Part shown: positions 7,882 through 15,723 of the stretch, in pieces | Position numbering within the stretch: the first letter of the stretch is position 1 | Layout of the letters: the number at the start of each line of letters is the position of its first letter | Source: Chloroflexota bacterium | GTDB taxonomy: Bacteria > Chloroflexota > UBA6077 > CF-72 | Length of the DNA: 64,000 nt | Direction of reading: 5' to 3' | Assembly (NCBI GenBank): GCA_016191465.1 | Contig: JACPOP010000015.1 | Coordinates: forward strand, 62,001-126,000 | Notes under the pieces: generated by a model | Seen by the model: the letters and a program-made list of their open reading frames with translations, nothing else | The model's database searches: none | Told to the model about the DNA's origin: nothing | Translations under genes and position numbers: made by a program

Positions 7882-8795
7882 CCAGCAGCAGCATCCCCCC
7901 CTACCCCAGCATCTATGCCCTCGGCCACCCTGCCATCAAAGGTCTGTTTGATACGCCCGTCCTGATCGAGGAGAAGGTGGACGGGTCGCAGCTTTCTTTC
8001 CTGCGTACCGCCGACGGCGTCACCCACGTGCGCTCAAAAGGAAAGGACCAGACCGAGGATACCGACGGCCTGTTTCGCCGCGCGGTCGAGGTGGTCCGCG
8101 GGCTGGACCTGACGCCTGGCTGGGTGTACCGCGCCGAGTACCTGGAGCGGCCCAAGCACAACACCCTGGCGTACAGCGACATCCCCAGGAACCACCTGGC
8201 CCTGTTCGATGTCGAGGTCCCCAACGACATGGGCGGCTGGGACTTCATGGCGTACCGAGAGAAGGCCGCCGCGGCCCACTGGCTCGGGATCAGCGTGGCA
8301 CCCGCCCTGTTCGAGGGGCAGCTCAACGGGCAGGAGCTCACCACCCTGCTGGGTTCCCTCTTACAGACCAAGAGCTTCCTTGGTGGACCACCCATCGAGG
8401 GCGTCGTCATCAAGAACTACGCCTTCCACACGCGGTACGACCGCATCGGCCTGGCCAAGCACGTCTCGGAAGCCTTCAAGGAGAGCCACAAGGCTGACTG
8501 GGGTACACGCCACCCTAGCCGAGGCGACCTGGTGGCCAACCTGGCCACTGCCTATCGAACCGAAGCCCGATGGCAGAAAGCCGTCCAGCACCTGCGCGAA
8601 GACGGCGCCCTGGTAGGTGACCCCAGGGACATCGGACCCCTCATCAAAGCCGTCCTCCAGGACGTGCGAAACGAGTGTGCCGACGAGATCAAAGAGGCTC
8701 TGTTCGAGCACTGCTGGCGCGACATCGGCCGCGGCCTGACCACGGGCTTACCTGAATGGTACAAGCAAAAGATTTTCGAGGACGCCACCCTATGA
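7878..8795 (+). CDS. RNA ligase, Rnl2-like nucleotidyltransferase
   Basis: The product is 305 aa. Ligase motifs are in order: motif I EKVDG with the adenylated lysine K33, RAEY at 85-88, FDVEV at 110-114 (motif IIIa), EGVVIKNY at 174-181 (motif IV) and LAKHV at 192-196 (motif V). The size and motif spacing fit ATP-dependent RNA ligases of the T4 Rnl2 family, which seal 3'-OH/5'-phosphate nicks in RNA. A helical C-terminal domain (about 205-305) follows. No polynucleotide kinase is seen beside it. The only end-processing candidate is the cysteine phosphatase gene 0.9 kb upstream. It is linked by ATGA overlaps to both neighbours. Confidence 0.88.
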   Translation: MTSSSIPPYPSIYALGHPAIKGLFDTPVLIEEKVDGSQLSFLRTADGVTHVRSKGKDQTEDTDGLFRRAVEVVRGLDLTPGWVYRAEYLERPKHNTLAYSDIPRNHLALFDVEVPNDMGGWDFMAYREKAAAAHWLGISVAPALFEGQLNGQELTTLLGSLLQTKSFLGGPPIEGVVIKNYAFHTRYDRIGLAKHVSEAFKESHKADWGTRHPSRGDLVANLATAYRTEARWQKAVQHLREDGALVGDPRDIGPLIKAVLQDVRNECADEIKEALFEHCWRDIGRGLTTGLPEWYKQKIFEDATL

Positions 8796-8980
8796 GCCAA
8801 GAGCAACCGCGCTATCCCGTTTCCCCTGAATCCGAGCGCATTGCCTATGCGTTCGACGCCTTTGCCGACACAATCAACCCTTTCCCCTGGTCGAACCTGC
8901 TCTGGGAGCGCTACCTGGACAACATCCTGGCCGTGCTCCAGGAGCACGGCCACTACCCCAAGGATGAATACGACGCATGA
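8792..8980 (+). CDS. Small phage protein, unknown (62 aa)
   Basis: ATG at 8792 overlaps the ligase stop (ATGA). A longer upstream frame is rejected because it lies wholly in the ligase gene. The sequence is aromatic and acidic (YAFDAFADTINPFPWSNLLWE) with no known domain. It overlaps the next gene by ATGA as well. Confidence 0.6.
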   Translation: MSQEQPRYPVSPESERIAYAFDAFADTINPFPWSNLLWERYLDNILAVLQEHGHYPKDEYDA

Positions 8981-9342
8981 CCATACGCATTGTCCTGAAG
9001 CGTCCCACTGAGGAACCCGTGGTCCAGGAGATCGAGAATTCCTTGCGCTCCTTCCAGCGCCTTGTGGGCGGGACCATCGAGTGCCCCTCCCTCCCCGATG
9101 GAACGGAGTTCATCTGTCACGAAGAGGGCAAGATCAAACACCTTGCACCAAACTTCTATGCACCAACCCTCGAAGACCTGATCGTGGGACCAGCCCTCTT
9201 TGTGAGGGCCAACAACGAGACGGGAGAGTACGTCTCCCTGTCTGAGGCCGAAGCAGAGGCCATCATCGCCCGCTTTGGTAGACGCATGTACCTCGGCGGA
9301 TTCGACAACGGCGAAGCCTTCGCCGTTCCCACCTTTGAGTAA
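8977..9342 (+). CDS. DUF3846-like phage protein (121 aa)
   Basis: The pattern of a short beta strand (IRIVLKRP), SLRSFQRLVGGTIECPSL, then NEEGK-type loop (HEEGKIKHLAPN) and GPALFVR matches the DUF3846 domain found in many phage and plasmid proteins. Its biochemical role is unknown. ATG overlaps the previous stop (8977-8980). Confidence 0.7.
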   Translation: MTIRIVLKRPTEEPVVQEIENSLRSFQRLVGGTIECPSLPDGTEFICHEEGKIKHLAPNFYAPTLEDLIVGPALFVRANNETGEYVSLSEAEAEAIIARFGRRMYLGGFDNGEAFAVPTFE

Positions 9343-9355
9343 GGAGCAACAACCC

Positions 9356-9685
9356 ATGCCCAAGACACCCACCGTTGATGCCACGCGGGACAGCGCCGCT
9401 GTGAAGGTCCTCGAAGACCTCAGCCAGGCGCTCGAAGACCTGAACACTGCACGGCTGATCCAGCGTGAGCAGCACGCCACCATCGAGCGGCTGGTCCGCG
9501 AGAGCGAGGAGTACCGCGCCGCACTCGCGGACGCGGCCGAGTATGCCGCCCAGGCCCGTGCCGCCCTCGGCAGCGCCCACGGCCTCCTCCTGGACCTGGC
9601 ACCCTTCGAGCACCTCAACCTGAAGGAGCGCATCCAGTCCCTGCTTACGGCGTCCCTGTCAGGGGAGCAGACCGATGCAGCGTAG
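9356..9685 (+). CDS. Coiled-coil phage protein, unknown (109 aa)
   Basis: ATG at 9356 with AAGGAG at 9341-9346. It has long heptad-rich helices (VLEDLSQALEDLNTARLIQ and further to residue 80), suggesting an oligomeric coiled coil. No family is recognised. The 3' end overlaps the start of the zinc-ribbon peptide gene by 11 bp. Confidence 0.6.
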   Translation: MPKTPTVDATRDSAAVKVLEDLSQALEDLNTARLIQREQHATIERLVRESEEYRAALADAAEYAAQARAALGSAHGLLLDLAPFEHLNLKERIQSLLTASLSGEQTDAA

Positions 9686-9803
9686 GGGAAGGCGAGAGGT
9701 CCTGTTCTCGGACCTGCTCCCCAAACTCCCACGCTATCGCTGCCCCCCCTGTGGCGAGCGCACGGCGCGGCGCTTTGAATGCCGCTGGTGCGAGCGTGCC
9801 TAG
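9675..9803 (+). CDS. 42-residue zinc-ribbon peptide
   Basis: ATG at 9675 overlaps the end of the previous gene, with GGGGAG at 9662-9667 upstream. The product is basic (MQRRGRREV) and contains two CxxC knuckles, CPPC and CRWC, a minimal zinc ribbon. It is short but supported by the RBS, the motif and tight packing between genes. Confidence 0.6.
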   Translation: MQRRGRREVLFSDLLPKLPRYRCPPCGERTARRFECRWCERA

Positions 9804-9873
9804 CGGCGCCCAGGCCGTCGCAGGACTGCTGTTCCTGCCCCCGCTCCTTGCCGTCCTCCTGCTGACACTGTGA
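9796..9873 (+). CDS. Possible 25-residue membrane peptide
   Basis: GTG at 9796 overlaps the zinc-ribbon gene by 8 bp. The frame encodes VPSGAQAVAGLL and then a hydrophobic stretch (FLPPLLAVLLLTL), one membrane segment, and stops at 9873. Support is only overlap and hydrophobicity. Confidence 0.3.
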   Translation: MPSGAQAVAGLLFLPPLLAVLLLTL

Positions 9874-9884
9874 AGGAACCGAGA

Positions 9885-10304
9885 ATGGACACATTCGACG
9901 AGCTCTTTGTACGGAACGGTTTTGACACGCCGAGTTGGAGCGGTGTGGGGGTCGGCTGGTACAGCCTCCTGGACCGCCTCCTCCTGGACCTGCGCCTCCT
10001 GGATGTGAATGACAAGATCACCCTCGAACAGGTCAAGGAGAAGTACGGGGGGCTGCGCTTCTACTGGAGCCCCGCCCGCTACGCACCCCGTGGCAACGAG
10101 CTGTGGCTGGTGGGGGAGCTCAAGGACAACGCGCTCTACCACGCGGTCTCCGACCGTATCCGCGAAGCCGAGACGGAGTCGGAGCGGACCTGTGAGCTGT
10201 GCGGGGAGCCAGGCACCCTCAGCAGCAAGGGCGGCTGGTTCCGAACCGTCTGCCCCAACGAGCCTGGCTACACCCCCCTGAACGACACCCAAAAGGAGCC
10301 CTGA
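9885..10304 (+). CDS. Phage protein with KYGGLRFYW and CELCG motifs (139 aa)
   Basis: ATG at 9885 with AAGGA at 9873-9877. A GTG at 9870 is the alternative. The protein shows VKEKYGGLRFYW in the middle and CELCGEPG...GGWFRTVCP at the C-terminus. This combination recurs in uncharacterised phage proteins with one zinc site. No activity is known to me. It is the last plausible gene of the accessory operon. Confidence 0.65.
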   Translation: MDTFDELFVRNGFDTPSWSGVGVGWYSLLDRLLLDLRLLDVNDKITLEQVKEKYGGLRFYWSPARYAPRGNELWLVGELKDNALYHAVSDRIREAETESERTCELCGEPGTLSSKGGWFRTVCPNEPGYTPLNDTQKEP

Positions 10305-10390
10305 CATGCCTCCGTCCACGGCCCCCTGCTCACACCTGCCGCCCTCCAGGCTCTGGTTGGGTCCAATCCAGCCCACCCCTGTCGGCGGGC

Positions 10391-10421
10391 AACAAAAAGG
10401 CGGGACCGTCGTGGTCCCGCC
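10391..10421 (-). terminator. Late-operon terminator (minus strand)
   Basis: 9-bp stem GGCGGGACC/GGTCCCGCC (10399-10421). On the minus strand it is followed by TTTTTGTT. It ends the leftward late operon and faces the accessory operon. A second, weaker inverted repeat ACCGAAC/GTTCGGT lies at 10429-10454. Confidence 0.85.
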
Positions 10422-10499
10422 TGGTGTTACCGAACCCGCTTTGCCGTGTTCGGTGAGTCGCCCGATTTTGTTACCAGTCCCAGCCGATTGAGCCGCTCT

Positions 10500-10694
10500 C
10501 TAAGCGCCCGCATTTCCCTTGGCCTCCCGATCATCCAGAATCGCCAGTGCGCCCCGCAGGGACGCCCCGACCGCCGCCGCGACGACGGTTCGGGCGTCGG
10601 GCATGGCCGCGCCCGTGTCAATCGCTTTCAGCACCAGCTCCGCCACGGCAATCACGCCCGCGGCGAAGACATAACGCAGCACACGTATCCGCAT
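10500..10694 (-). CDS. Small protein with one hydrophobic segment, holin candidate (64 aa)
   Basis: The N-terminal helix (LRYVFAAGVIAVAELVLKAI) could span the membrane, and a second, Ala-rich helix follows. It is the last gene of the late operon, next to the amidase, a place where holins are common. The size is small for a holin and no family is recognised. Confidence 0.45.
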   Translation of the reverse strand: MRIRVLRYVFAAGVIAVAELVLKAIDTGAAMPDARTVVAAAVGASLRGALAILDDREAKGNAGA

Positions 10695-10706
10695 CTCGTT
10701 CCTCTC

Positions 10707-11306
10707 TTAGCCCAGCGCCGCCAGCGCGGCGCGAATGCGCGCCCGCAGGGCATCGGCGTTGGCAATCTCGTTCTTCGGGTAGGGATCGGTCTTGCCGTCA
10801 AAGGCACCCGTCTCCACCCCATCAATCTCGGCATGGGTCGGCAGCCGCAGGCCCATCTTCGGGTTCCCTCGCAGCGCCTCGGTCTTGATGAGCCACGCCA
10901 CGGTGCGCACCGTCTCGTCGTCTATCGGGTCCCCGAGGTTGGCCTGGGCGATCTCGATGGCGTAGTAGCGCCAGCTCGCCTGCCGAGCGTTCCACGCCCA
11001 CTGGTAGGGACTGCTGTGGATGGCGGCTACGCCTGGCCCTGCCGTGGCATTCCAGCCCAGCCCCGCCGCACCATTCGCCACGTAGCGGTTGGTGCTGTCA
11101 AACTCCTCCTGCGGTGTCCAGACGCGCGTGCTGCGCGTCGCGTGCAGCAGCACGTCTTCGGGTGTCAATGATCCCGCCACGTTCCCCGCCGTGTACAGCA
11201 CGCGGGGCTTCCAGGCGACAGGCGCGGTGGCCGCTACCTGGCGCCGTCCCCGAAAGGGTCGGGCTTGACCTTCCCCTGCAAGGTGGGATTCAGTGCGTAC
11301 AGCCAC
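10707..11306 (-). CDS. N-acetylmuramoyl-L-alanine amidase endolysin (Amidase_2/PGRP fold)
   Basis: The sequence has DVLLHATRSTR with the first metal-binding His, GWNATAGPGVAAIH, YYAIEIAQANLGDPID and LPTHAEIDG...KTDPYP, the order seen in type 2 amidases, which cut the peptide from muramic acid. The third His and the Tyr/Lys region are near the C-terminus. The furthest 5' GTG (11306) overlaps the upstream gene by 73 bp with no clear RBS. An internal GTG at about 11201 is possible, so the first ~35 residues are uncertain. Its position at the lysis end of the late operon supports the role. Confidence 0.85.
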   Translation of the reverse strand: MAVRTESHLAGEGQARPFRGRRQVAATAPVAWKPRVLYTAGNVAGSLTPEDVLLHATRSTRVWTPQEEFDSTNRYVANGAAGLGWNATAGPGVAAIHSSPYQWAWNARQASWRYYAIEIAQANLGDPIDDETVRTVAWLIKTEALRGNPKMGLRLPTHAEIDGVETGAFDGKTDPYPKNEIANADALRARIRAALAALG

Positions 11307-11419
11307 GCCTCGGTGGAGCCTTCGCCCGTCCAGCGCCCCTCAAGGGCCGCCTTCAGGGCCTCCGTGAAGATCGCCTGCTGGGCCTGGAGCTGCTTGATGT
11401 CTGCCTCAGAAATTGCCAT
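11234..11419 (-). CDS. Small phage protein, unknown (61 aa)
   Basis: ATG at 11419 follows directly on the stop of the upstream XhlA-like gene. The N-terminal half is helical (EADIKQLQAQQAIFTEALKA) and the end is basic and Gly-rich. It lies between a holin-like gene and the amidase. Confidence 0.5.
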   Translation of the reverse strand: MAISEADIKQLQAQQAIFTEALKAALEGRWTGEGSTEAWLYALNPTLQGKVKPDPFGDGAR

Positions 11420-11698
11420 TCATCCCCCTGCGCCGATGAGCTCGGCCAGCTTGGTGAGGACGGCGATCAGTCCCGCCGCCCCTGTGAGAAATGCCGCCAG
11501 GGTCACCCTGCCTTGCAGGTGTCCCAGGAGGCGATCCGTCTTCGCCCGCCAGGCCACCATGTGGTTGTGCTCGTCGTTGAGCACGGCGATGTGGCCGTCA
11601 ATCTTGTCCAGGCGCTTGTCCAGCGTGGCCATCCGCCGCGCGACGTACACCAGCAGCTCGTGGTCAGTAAGCGATTCGCGGTTCGAGGAATCCCGCAT
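11420..11698 (-). CDS. XhlA-like coiled-coil membrane protein, putative holin accessory
   Basis: The ATG at 11698 is chosen because it lies just after the previous stop (11704). Longer frames run inside the fibre gene. The 92-aa product has a helical part (LDKRLDKIDGHIAVLNDEH), a basic stretch, then a C-terminal transmembrane segment (VTLAAFLTGAAGLIAVLTKL). Coiled coil plus C-terminal TM is the layout of XhlA/haemolysin-type phage lysis proteins. Confidence 0.6.
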   Translation of the reverse strand: MRDSSNRESLTDHELLVYVARRMATLDKRLDKIDGHIAVLNDEHNHMVAWRAKTDRLLGHLQGRVTLAAFLTGAAGLIAVLTKLAELIGAGG

Positions 11699-11703
11699 GG
11701 GCC

Positions 11704-12465
11704 TCACACCCCAAGCACCAGCACCGAGAATTGCGCCACGTCGGCGTCGATGCCGCTCCCGTCCTTGAACTGCACCTGGCAGCCCGTTGTGGTCTTCGCC
11801 GTGGCGGGCAGCCATGCTGAGCGCTCGTTGGTGTTGACAGGCGTGAGCAGCACCCCGTAGGCGGTGCTGGCAAAGGCGGTCGCCCAGGTGACGGTGTACA
11901 CACCCGTGCTAGCCTTTGACACACTGGCAATGCCGTACCCCGATAGCACCGCGAGCGTCGAACCATTCACGGTCCCCCACGCTGCAATGGCCTCAAACCG
12001 TTTCGTGACGCTGCCAGAGCCGACCGTGATGCGGTTGGAGGTACTGTCCCAGCCGATCTGGCCCTCAGCGGTAGCCGCATAGCCAGACCCTTGCGGCAGC
12101 ACAAGGCTGCCGCCGTCAATATGTACGGCGGCGTCGTGGAGCGTCCCGCCTGAGATGGCGGGGCTTGCGATGGTGGGACTGGTCAGGGTCAGGCTGGAGG
12201 CCAGGTTGATGTCGGCGTACTGGACCTTGCCGTCGCCCGAGACCCACTGCACCTGGCCGCCGCTGGTGATCCGCACAGCGTAGATACCTGAGCCCTCCGT
12301 GAGCGCGGTGAAGGACCACTTGCCGTAGGCGTTGGTGGTGGTGTCCGCGACCGTGCCGCTGAGGTCCGTGAAGGGGTCCACCGAGGCGTCGAACAGCCGC
12401 ACCGCCGCGCCGCTGACGGCGCTCCCCTGGTCATCGTAGACCCTGCCTGTTAGGTTGATTGCCAT
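11704..12465 (-). CDS. Tail fibre or appendage protein with Ig/CarboxypepD_reg-like N-domain
   Basis: 253 aa. The first ~70 residues (INLTGRVYDDQGSAVSGAAVRLFD...NAYGKWSFTAL) look like a carboxypeptidase-regulatory-type beta sandwich, similar to the N-terminus of the protein at 16137-17705. The rest is beta-rich, Ser/Thr/Gly-rich and ends FSVLVLGV, typical of trimeric fibres. It is probably part of the host-binding apparatus. Confidence 0.6.
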   Translation of the reverse strand: MAINLTGRVYDDQGSAVSGAAVRLFDASVDPFTDLSGTVADTTTNAYGKWSFTALTEGSGIYAVRITSGGQVQWVSGDGKVQYADINLASSLTLTSPTIASPAISGGTLHDAAVHIDGGSLVLPQGSGYAATAEGQIGWDSTSNRITVGSGSVTKRFEAIAAWGTVNGSTLAVLSGYGIASVSKASTGVYTVTWATAFASTAYGVLLTPVNTNERSAWLPATAKTTTGCQVQFKDGSGIDADVAQFSVLVLGV

Positions 12466-12471
12466 GGTGTG

Positions 12472-12987
12472 TTAGCCGAATCCTTTGGCGATTCTGGAGT
12501 GGTCTATCCCACGGAGTGCTTCCGTCACATAGAACTTGGGGTCTCGGGCGAGGTCGTCCTCGTCAATGTAAATGGTGGTGACGCCCGCCACGGCTGCCGC
12601 CTCACGCTGAATGCGGTCCTTGGCCAGTCGGGCGCCCCCCCGCTGCTCGTGCCAGAACAACCCCACAGGGTTGATGGCGATGCCTGGCGGGTTCAGGATC
12701 AGAAAGTCGAAGACCTGCCCGCCCGCCTGGGTCCGTCCGCCGCTGAAGGGCGACTGGTACAGGAAGTCCACGTTCGGCTTCTTCCCGAGTTGTAGCAGCG
12801 CCCAGTACACCGCCCACTCCGTCGTCGGTCCCACGCCACCATTGAGCTGGTGGAACCAGGCGGGAACAGGTCCAGGCTGGCTCAGGTCCGTGGGTGGCCG
12901 CAGCGTGCCCGTGACGCCCCGCAGCGCCCGCGTTCCCACAGGCTTCGCCCGCGAGCGGAGCTTCGGGAGCGCAATGCGCCCCGCCAC
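12472..12987 (-). CDS. Late protein with a possible PD-(D/E)XK nuclease-like core
   Basis: 171 aa in the tail region. After a basic, Pro-rich N-terminus it reads GPTTEWAVYWAL, QSPFSGGRTQAGGQVFDFLIL, GLFWHEQRGG and TTIYIDEDDL. An early Glu, then GGxxxDFxI, is a pattern seen in restriction-endonuclease-like folds, but the canonical (D/E)xK is not clear. It lies among structural genes, so a structural or packaging-linked role is equally possible. Confidence 0.45.
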   Translation of the reverse strand: MAGRIALPKLRSRAKPVGTRALRGVTGTLRPPTDLSQPGPVPAWFHQLNGGVGPTTEWAVYWALLQLGKKPNVDFLYQSPFSGGRTQAGGQVFDFLILNPPGIAINPVGLFWHEQRGGARLAKDRIQREAAAVAGVTTIYIDEDDLARDPKFYVTEALRGIDHSRIAKGFG

Positions 12988-12988
12988 C

Positions 12989-14857
12989 CTATACCTCCGT
13001 CAGGGCAACTTGCCAGCGCCCGCGGAAGTGACCGCCTGCGCCAGGCTGCTCCTGACCGACTAGCCGTACGAGGCGCATGTAGCGCACGTACACGCTGCCA
13101 TCCTCGTCTCGCCATGAGGTCGGGATGTACCCACCCTGGCCCGCCGTTGCCTCCAGGAGCGCGATCTGCTCCACGGGCTGAAGGCCCGCGTACTGGTCCG
13201 TCGTGTCCAGCAGCGCCGAGATGTTCCACAAAGCGGAAGGGTCCTTCGTGTACTTCAAGCCGAAATACACCAGGCTTGGTGTTTTGGTTTTGTCGGCACC
13301 CCGCGCCATCTCAATGCGGAAGCGGATGTACTCAAACGTCTTGCCGAGCCCGTCGCCAAAGGTATAGGTAAACTTGCCTGGTGCCGTGAGGGTGGCCAGC
13401 ACCGTAAAGGCATTCGGGTCCAGGTCGTAGCCCACCGATACCGTGACCGTCTCCGTGGGGCTCGTGTTGCGGGTCCGCAGGACCAGCTTGGCGGCCGTCT
13501 TGGCGATCTCCGCCCACGTCCCGTCGTACCACGGCGTCACCAGGTACCCGCTCGAAGCAAAGCCCCACGCCTGGGCATCCGAGCTCTGGAGCGGGTTGTA
13601 CAATGCGGGCGACAGCTTGATGTAGGACAGCCCGCCGTCGTTGCCAAACAGCAGCCTGTAGTCGCCGTAGGCGTCAAAGACGCCCGCCCAGCGCGCGGCC
13701 CGCGCCGCGGCGCCCGAGCGCCACAGGTAGTTCCAGCCGCGGTCGTTGTACAGGTACAACCCCGAGCTCCCCACCGAAGCGGGGAACGTGACCGTGCCGC
13801 CGTACGCCGCGGCCCGCATCTTCGTGCCCGCCAGCACGGGTGCGCTGCCATCGACGAGCGCCGCCAGCCAGTTCTGAGTGGGCAGCAGCCGCCGCACCTT
13901 GCCCCGCTGCGCCGCGGGCAGACCGTAGTCGCGGTCCAGGCCCACGTTCGAGGCCGCCTGGCCCGTGAACTTCCAGACGCTCATCCCCGCCGAGGAGTAC
14001 AGCGCGTCGCGGTAAAAGGTGTGCCCCAAACCCCCGTCGGGGTGCCGCGCGTGCTGGAACATCGTCTGCCGCCAGCCATTGGCGCTCGCGTCGTAGACCC
14101 ACAGGCCGCGGCTCGTGATGGCGTGGATGTTCAGGATGTTGTCGGGTGTGAAGAACACCTCCAGGCCCCGCACCTCGCCTGTCTCCAGGCCCATGGTGGC
14201 CTTCGCCGTCCAGCTCGCAGATGCACCCGTGGTGGTGTACCCGAAGCCGCTGCCGTCGTTCCGAATCTTCCACAGCTTGGAGTCCCACGACACGAAGTAG
14301 TCCGCCTCGTCGCCCGCCGCGCTGGCCCGTGTCCAGGCAGCGCCGTCGGCGGAGTAGTCGTACCCGCCGCCCCACGCGAAGTACAGGGTGCCGCCGTAGG
14401 CCGTCGCATCCGTGGCGGTGTTGCCCAGCGTGCGCTTCGAGGCCGAGATCGTGTCGTCAGTCTCCAGGCGCCGCACGTCGTCCCCGAAGGCCACGTACAC
14501 GTAGGCCCTGAACTGGGCACCCGCGACAGGGTCCTTCCCGACCGTCACCGTCCCGCGCCCGAGGTCCTTGGCGCGTGGTGGGAGCGTCAGCAGGTTCTTG
14601 TTCAGGGTCCAGAGCGTCGAGTCCCACAGGCGGTCGAACTGGGTCTTCGGGTCCATGATCTCGACCCCGAGCCCGCCGCTGAAGTCCTCGCCAATGAAGT
14701 TCGAGGCGAGCTGCCCATCCGAGCGGGACGAGTCTCCGATCAGTACCTTCTCGGGGAACTGGGCTGCCAGGCCCGATTGCACGGTCCCCAGCGTGCGGAA
14801 GCGACGCCAGACCCCGCCGACCTGAAGGGCCAGCTCCTGGCCCAGGACGGCTACCAC
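12989..14857 (-). CDS. Large beta-rich virion protein, propeller-like
   Basis: 622 aa with GTG start at 14857, overlapping the upstream gene by 7 bp. It contains recurrent short beta units with Trp and Gly (LYFAWGGGYDYSADG, GLWVYDASANGW, LYLYNDRGWNYLW), suggestive of a beta-propeller, and a C-terminal sandwich-like part. In short-tailed phages such proteins lie in the tail or stopper region. No exact family is recognised. Confidence 0.5.
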   Translation of the reverse strand: MVAVLGQELALQVGGVWRRFRTLGTVQSGLAAQFPEKVLIGDSSRSDGQLASNFIGEDFSGGLGVEIMDPKTQFDRLWDSTLWTLNKNLLTLPPRAKDLGRGTVTVGKDPVAGAQFRAYVYVAFGDDVRRLETDDTISASKRTLGNTATDATAYGGTLYFAWGGGYDYSADGAAWTRASAAGDEADYFVSWDSKLWKIRNDGSGFGYTTTGASASWTAKATMGLETGEVRGLEVFFTPDNILNIHAITSRGLWVYDASANGWRQTMFQHARHPDGGLGHTFYRDALYSSAGMSVWKFTGQAASNVGLDRDYGLPAAQRGKVRRLLPTQNWLAALVDGSAPVLAGTKMRAAAYGGTVTFPASVGSSGLYLYNDRGWNYLWRSGAAARAARWAGVFDAYGDYRLLFGNDGGLSYIKLSPALYNPLQSSDAQAWGFASSGYLVTPWYDGTWAEIAKTAAKLVLRTRNTSPTETVTVSVGYDLDPNAFTVLATLTAPGKFTYTFGDGLGKTFEYIRFRIEMARGADKTKTPSLVYFGLKYTKDPSALWNISALLDTTDQYAGLQPVEQIALLEATAGQGGYIPTSWRDEDGSVYVRYMRLVRLVGQEQPGAGGHFRGRWQVALTEV

Positions 14858-15723
14858 CGCACCCGCCGTGCGGATTGGGCCTTCTTGTTGCGGATGCCCA
14901 GCTTCTCCACGTTCGCCAGGTTGGTCCAGAAGCCCTGCCGCTGGGCGTGCGCGTCAGGGTCGGTGCTCCCGCCACCCGCGAAGTTGCCCAGCAGCTTCGC
15001 CACCGCGTAGGCGATGACGTAGTTGGGGCTGATCTCGGTTTCATCCGCGTCGCTCGCCAGCAGCCGCGGCTGGCGGTAGCCCAGCAGGCGGAGCGGCTGG
15101 TTCGTCACCATCTTGCCCGTGGCAAGGCTGCTCAGGGACAGCGCCGCGGCGCCCTGGACCACGTCCCACGTCAGCGGTGGCAGGCTTGCCCAATCCCCTT
15201 TACCAATGCCGCTGGCCTCATACTGCACGTCGTACAGCAGGGCGAATGGACTCGGCACGGTGTACTCCACGGCGCCGCTTGTATAGCGCAGCGTCGTGTC
15301 AACCGTCGGTACGTAGGCCCAGTTGAAAACCGACAGCAGCGCCTCGTTGAGGGCTGTGTTGATCGAGGCATAGAAGGGACCTGCACGGCGTATCTCGAAC
15401 AGGTCACCCGCCTGGACCTGCGCGGGCAGGGTGGTCGTGGTGACGGTCCCCGTGCTGGCCACGAAGTCGCGCACGTCGCGCGCCAGGTTCAGGTTGGCGG
15501 CCGTGCCGCCGTGGAAGGCCACCTCGCCGCGCAGGAAGTGGTCGTCGGGAAACCCCTTCAGGTCGGTCGAGACCAGGCTCGTCCCGTCTACCGCGCCCGC
15601 GGTGGTCACGGTCGCCAGCCGCATGTTGCGCTCATCAATGTGGCGGCTCACCTGCTGTCGCAGCCACCAGCGCGTCTGGGCAACGGTAGCGCCCGTGTTC
15701 GGGCTCGCAAGAATGATGGGCAT
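14851..15723 (-). CDS. Putative head-tail adaptor or neck protein
   Basis: 290 aa. ATG at 15723 directly follows the TAG of the upstream gene. The mix of an N-terminal helical region, LPAQVQAGDLFEI, FYASINTALNEALLSVF and a Tyr-rich beta part resembles adaptor-type proteins of podoviruses that sit under the portal. The assignment is from gene position and general look only. Confidence 0.45.
   Translation of the reverse strand: MPIILASPNTGATVAQTRWWLRQQVSRHIDERNMRLATVTTAGAVDGTSLVSTDLKGFPDDHFLRGEVAFHGGTAANLNLARDVRDFVASTGTVTTTTLPAQVQAGDLFEIRRAGPFYASINTALNEALLSVFNWAYVPTVDTTLRYTSGAVEYTVPSPFALLYDVQYEASGIGKGDWASLPPLTWDVVQGAAALSLSSLATGKMVTNQPLRLLGYRQPRLLASDADETEISPNYVIAYAVAKLLGNFAGGGSTDPDAHAQRQGFWTNLANVEKLGIRNKKAQSARRVRW

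Noticed and set aside
10306-10491. 61-aa frame after the accessory operon
   Set aside because: It passes through the late terminator hairpin, has no RBS and is Pro-rich noise.
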